Positions 60,040 to 64,000 of a DNA stretch of 64,000 bases are shown in pieces; within the stretch, counting starts at the first letter, position 1; each line of letters opens with the position of its first letter. The translations under genes were made by a program, and so were the position numbers. Under the pieces are notes generated by a model. It was given only the letters and a program-made list of their open reading frames with translations, searched no databases and was not told the origin of the DNA. Source of the stretch: Steinernema hermaphroditum (Eukaryota > Nematoda > Chromadorea > Rhabditida > Steinernematidae); the NCBI GenBank assembly GCA_030435675.1, contig CM059625.1, forward strand, positions 14,570,001 through 14,634,000, written 5' to 3'.

Positions 60040-60839
60040 GTCGGCTATTCAGACAGGGAATCTGTCTATATGTCTCGATGCCCTACCTTCGAAGCGTCGA
60101 GTCCCCAACCTCGATGCCCTTCGTCCGAAGCGTCAGCTCTTCAGACAGGGAATCTGTCTATATGTCTCGATGCCCTACCTTCGAAGCGTCGAGTCGCCAA
60201 CCTCGACACGCTTCGTCCGAAGCGTCAGCTATTCAGACAGGGAATCTGTCTATATGTCTCGATGCCCTACCTTCGAAGCGTCGAGTCGCCAACCTCGACA
60301 CGCTTCGTCCGAAGCGTCAGCTCTTCAGACAGGGAATCTGTCTATATGTCTCGATGCCCTACCTCCGATGCGTCGAGTCGCCAACCTCGACACGCTTCGT
60401 CCGAAGCGTCAGCTCTTCAGACAGGGAATCTGTCTATATGTCTCGATGCCCTACCTCCGAAGCGTCGAGTCGCCAACCTCGACACGCTTCGTCCGAAGCG
60501 TCAGCTCTTCAGACAGGGAATCTGTCTATATGTCTCGATGCCCTACCTTCGAAGCTTCGAGTCCCCAACCTCGATGCCCTTCGTCCGAAGCGTCAGCTCT
60601 TCAGACAGGGAATCTGTCTATATGTCTCGATGCCCTACCTCCGAAGCGTCGAGTCGCCAACCTCGACACGCTTCGTCCGAAGCGTCAGCTATTCAGACAG
60701 GGAATCTGTCTATATGTCTCGATGCCCTTCCTCCGAAGCGTCGAGTCGCCAACCTCGACACGCTTCGTCCGAAGCGTCAGCTATTCAGACAGGGAATCTG
60801 TCTATATGTCTCGATGCCCTACCTTCGAAGCGTCGAGTC

Positions 60840-62700
60840 CCCAACCTGGATGCCCTTCGTCCGAAGCGTCGGCTATTCAGACAGGGAATCTGTCTATATG
60901 TCTCGATGCCCTACCTTCGAAGCGTCGAGTCGCCAACCTCGACACGCTTCGTCCGAAGCGTCAGCTCTTCAGACAGGGAATCTGTCTATATGTCTCGATG
61001 CCCTACCTTCGAAGCGTCGAGTCCCCAACCTCGATGCCCTTCGTCCGAAGCGTCAGCTCTTCAGACAGGGAATCTGTCTATATGTCTCGATGCCCTACCT
61101 CCGAAGCGTCGAGTCGCCAACCTCGACACGCTTCGTCCGAAGCGTCAGCTCTTCAGGCAGGGAATCTGTCTATATGTCTCGATGCCCTACCTTCGAAGCG
61201 TCGAGTCGCCAACCTCGACACGCTTCGTCCGAAGCGTCGGCTATTCAGACAGGGAATCTGTCTATATGTCTCGATGCCCTACCTTCGAAGCGTCGTGTCG
61301 CCAACCTCGACACGCTTCGTCCGAAGCGTCAGCTATTCAGACAGGGAATCTGTCTATATGTCTCGATGCCCTACCTTCGAAGCGTCGAGTCGCCAACCTC
61401 GACACGCTTCGTCCGAAGCGTCAGCTATTCAGACAGGGAATCTGTCTATATGTCTCGATGCCCTACCTTCGAAGCGTCGAGTCCCCAACCTGGATGCCCT
61501 TCGTCCGAAGCGTCGGCTATTCAGACAGGGAATCTGTCTATATGTCTCGATGCCCTACCTTCGAAGCGTCGAGTCGCCAACCTCGACACGCTTCGTCCGA
61601 AGCGTCAGCTCTTCAGACAGGGAATCTGTCTATATGTCTCGATGCCCTACCTTCGAAGCGTCGAGTCCCCAACCTCGATGCCCTTCGTCCGAAGCGTCAG
61701 CTCTTCAGACAGGGAATCTGTCTATATGTCTCGATGCCCTACCTCCGAAGCGTCGAGTCGCCAACCTCGACACGCTTCGTCCGAAGCGTCAGCTCTTCAG
61801 GCAGGGAATCTGTCTATATGTGTCGATGCCCTACCTTCGAAGCGTCGAGTCCCGAACCTGGATGCCCTTCGTCCGAAGCGTCAGCTCTTCAGGCAGGGAA
61901 TCTGTCTATATGTGTCGATGCCCTACCTTCGAAGCGTCGAGTCCCGAACCTGGATGCCCTTCGTCCGAAGCGTCAGCTCTTCAGACAGGGAATCTGTCTA
62001 TATGTCTCGATGCCCTTCCTCCGAAGCGTCGAGTCGCCAACCTCGACACGCTTCGTCCGAAGCGTCAGCTATTCAGACAGGGAATCTGTCTATATGTGTC
62101 GATGCCCTACCTTCGAAGCGTCGAGTCGCCAACCTCGACACGCTTCGTCCGAAGCGTCAGCTATTCAGACAGGGAATCTGTCTATATGTGTCGATGCCCT
62201 ACCTTCGAAGCGTCGAGTCCCCAACCTCGATGCCCTTCGTCCGAAGCGTCAGCTCTTCAGACAGGGAATCTGTCTATATGTCTCGATGCCCTACCTTCGA
62301 AGCGTCGAGTCCCCAACCTCGATGCCCTTCGTCCGAAGCGTCAGCTCTTCAGACAGGGAATCTGTCTATATGTCTCGATGCCCTACCTCCGAAGCGTCGA
62401 GTCGCCAACCTCGACACGCTTCGTCCGAAGCGTCAGCTCTTCAGGCAGGGAATCTGTCTATATGTGTCGATGCCCTACCTTCGAAGCGTCGAGTCCCGAA
62501 CCTGGATGCCCTTCGTCCGAAGCGTCAGCTCTTCAGGCAGGGAATCTGTCTATATGTGTCGATGCCCTACCTTCGAAGCGTCGAGTCCCGAACCTGGATG
62601 CCCTTCGTCCGAAGCGTCAGCTCTTCAGACAGGGAATCTGTCTATATGTCTCGATGCCCTTCCTCCGAAGCGTCGAGTCGCCAACCTCGACACGCTTCGT
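60840..62700 (+). repeat. Higher-order repeat inside the satellite, period 644 (7 x 92)
   Basis: Variant units recur every 644 bases: GGCTATTCAG at 60871 and 61515, and AGGCAGGG at 61799 and 62443, again at 61891 and 62535. This is a seven-unit higher-order period laid over the basic 92-base repeat. Confidence 0.8.
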
Positions 62701-64000
62701 CCGAAGCGTCAGCTATTCAGACAGGGAATCTGTCTATATGTGTCGATGCCCTACCTTCGAAGCGTCGAGTCGCCAACCTCGACACGCTTCGTCCGAAGCG
62801 TCAGCTATTCAGACAGGGAATCTGTCTATATGTGTCGATGCCCTACCTTCGAAGCGTCGAGTCGCCAACCTCGACACGCTTCGTCCGAAGCGTCAGCTAT
62901 TCAGACAGGGAATCTGTCTATATGTGTCGATGCCCTTCCTCCGCAGCGTCGAGTCGCCAACCTCGACACGCTTCGTCCGAAGCGTCAGCTATTCAGACAG
63001 GGAATCTGTCTATATGTCTCGATGCCCTACCTCCGAAGCGTCGAGTCGCCAACCTCGACACGCTTCGTCCGAAGCGTCAGCTATTCAGACAGGGAATCTG
63101 TCTATATGTGTCGATGCCCTACCTTCGAAGCGTCGAGTCGCCAACCTCGACACGCTTCGTCCGAAGCGTCAGCTATTCAGACAGGGAATCTGTCTATATG
63201 TCTCGATGCCCTACCTCCGAAGCGTCGAGTCGCCAACCTCGACACGCTTCGTCCGAAGCGTCAGCTATTCAGACAGGGAATCTGTCTATATGTGTCGATG
63301 CCCTACCTTCGAAGCGTCGAGTCGCCAACCTCGACACGCTTCGTCCGAAGCGTCAGCTATTCAGACAGGGAATCTGTCTATATGTGTCGATGCCCTACCT
63401 TCGAAGCGTCGAGTCGCCAACCTCGACACGCTTCGTCCGAAGCGTCAGCTATTCAGACAGGGAATCTGTCTATATGTGTCGATGCCCTTCCTCCGAAGCG
63501 TCGAGTCGCCAACCTCGACACGCTTCGTCCGAAGCGTCAGCTATTCAGACAGGGAATCTGTCTATATGTGTCGATGCCCTTCCTCCGAAGCGTCGAGTCG
63601 CCAACCTCGACACGCTTCGTCCGAAGCGTCAGCTATTCAGACAGGGAATCTGTCTATATGTCTCGATGCCCTACCTTCGAAGCGTCGAGTCCCCAACCTG
63701 GATGCCCTTCGTCCGAAGCGTCAGCTATTCAGACAGGGAATCTGTCTATATGTGTCGATGCCCTACCTTCGAAGCGTCGAGTCGCCAACCTCGACACGCT
63801 TCGTCCGAAGCGTCAGCTATTCAGACAGGGAATCTGTCTATATGTGTCGATGCCCTACCTTCGAAGCGTCGAGTCGCCAACCTCGACACGCTTCGTCCGA
63901 AGCGTCAGCTATTCAGACAGGGAATCTGTCTATATGTGTCGATGCCCTTCCTCCGAAGCGTCGAGTCGCCAACCTCGACACGCTTCGTCCGAAGCGTCAG

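Larger units (their letters stand above)
54796..64000 (+). repeat. Large satellite array, units of 56, 92 and 128 bases
   Basis: More than 9.2 kb of tandem repeats, about 100 units, continuing past the right edge. Most units are 92 bases: a 56-base core (CTCGATGCCCTTCGTCCGAA, then GCGTCAGCTCTTCA and GACAGGGAATCTGTCTATAT) plus a 36-base module (CTCGATGCCCTACCTTCGAA then GCGTCGAGTCCCCAAC) related to the start of the core. Some units have no module (56 bases, for example 55516-55571) and a few have two (128 bases, near 57608-57680). Two main sequence types alternate, one with GTCCCCAACCTCGATGCCC and one with GTCGCCAACCTCGACACGC. The long open frames across the array (1328 and 812 codons) are a by-product of a unit without stop codons, and I do not consider them genes: no start context, no conserved protein, and the frame shifts with each 92-base unit. 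Confidence 0.97.

Noticed and set aside
54796..64000. CRISPR array
   Set aside because: Regularly spaced repeats, but the spacers are themselves repeated, units are directly tandem, and the genome is eukaryotic.

Overview
The window looks like nuclear DNA of a nematode. Coding exons are split by many short introns (often 40-60 bases) with T-rich acceptors ending TTTCAG. There is a yolk-protein (vitellogenin) gene, and the closest relatives I recognise are Caenorhabditis elegans genes. Six protein genes could be spliced by eye into frames whose exon sums divide by three: the KIND-domain gene (1404), ark-1 (2787), vit-6 (4947), siah-1 (1029), ddb-1 (3414) and sta-1 (2061). That argues that base accuracy is good through the left three quarters of the window.

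Layout. 0.26-2.5 kb: minus-strand KIND-domain protein. 6.2-10 kb: minus-strand ACK-family tyrosine kinase, ark-1-like. 10-14.9 kb: intergenic. 14.9-20.1 kb: vit-6-like vitellogenin. 20.4 kb: small inverted-repeat element. 20.9-23.1 kb: tandem duplication of fahd-1, first copy dead and second intact. 23.7-25.8 kb: minus-strand siah-1 ubiquitin ligase. 25.8-33.2 kb: gene-poor divergent intergenic region. 33.2-39.4 kb: ddb-1. 42.5-46.9 kb: sta-1 (STAT). 47.9-49.2 kb: Tc1/mariner-type transposon with a dead transposase. 49.9-54.6 kb: incomplete gcn-1, interrupted by a small satellite array. 54.8 kb to the right edge: more than 9 kb of the same satellite, running off the window.

Functions are mostly unrelated housekeeping and signalling: an ACK kinase (in worms a brake on EGF-receptor signalling), a STAT factor, two ubiquitin-ligase components (SIAH, and the CUL4 adaptor DDB1), yolk transport, a mitochondrial acylpyruvase-family enzyme, and the GCN2 co-activator GCN1. 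From memory, ark-1, vit-6, siah-1, ddb-1 and sta-1 all lie on C. elegans chromosome IV, so this looks like a conserved linkage block.

The most unusual part is the right end. The satellite has a 56-base core plus 0, 1 or 2 copies of a 36-base module (units of 56, 92 and 128), is rich in dyad symmetry, lacks stop codons in all three forward frames, and has superimposed larger periods of about 1032 and 644 bases. The adjacent gcn-1 lacks large conserved segments and carries an in-frame stop, so it is either a gene being destroyed by satellite growth or an assembly junction.
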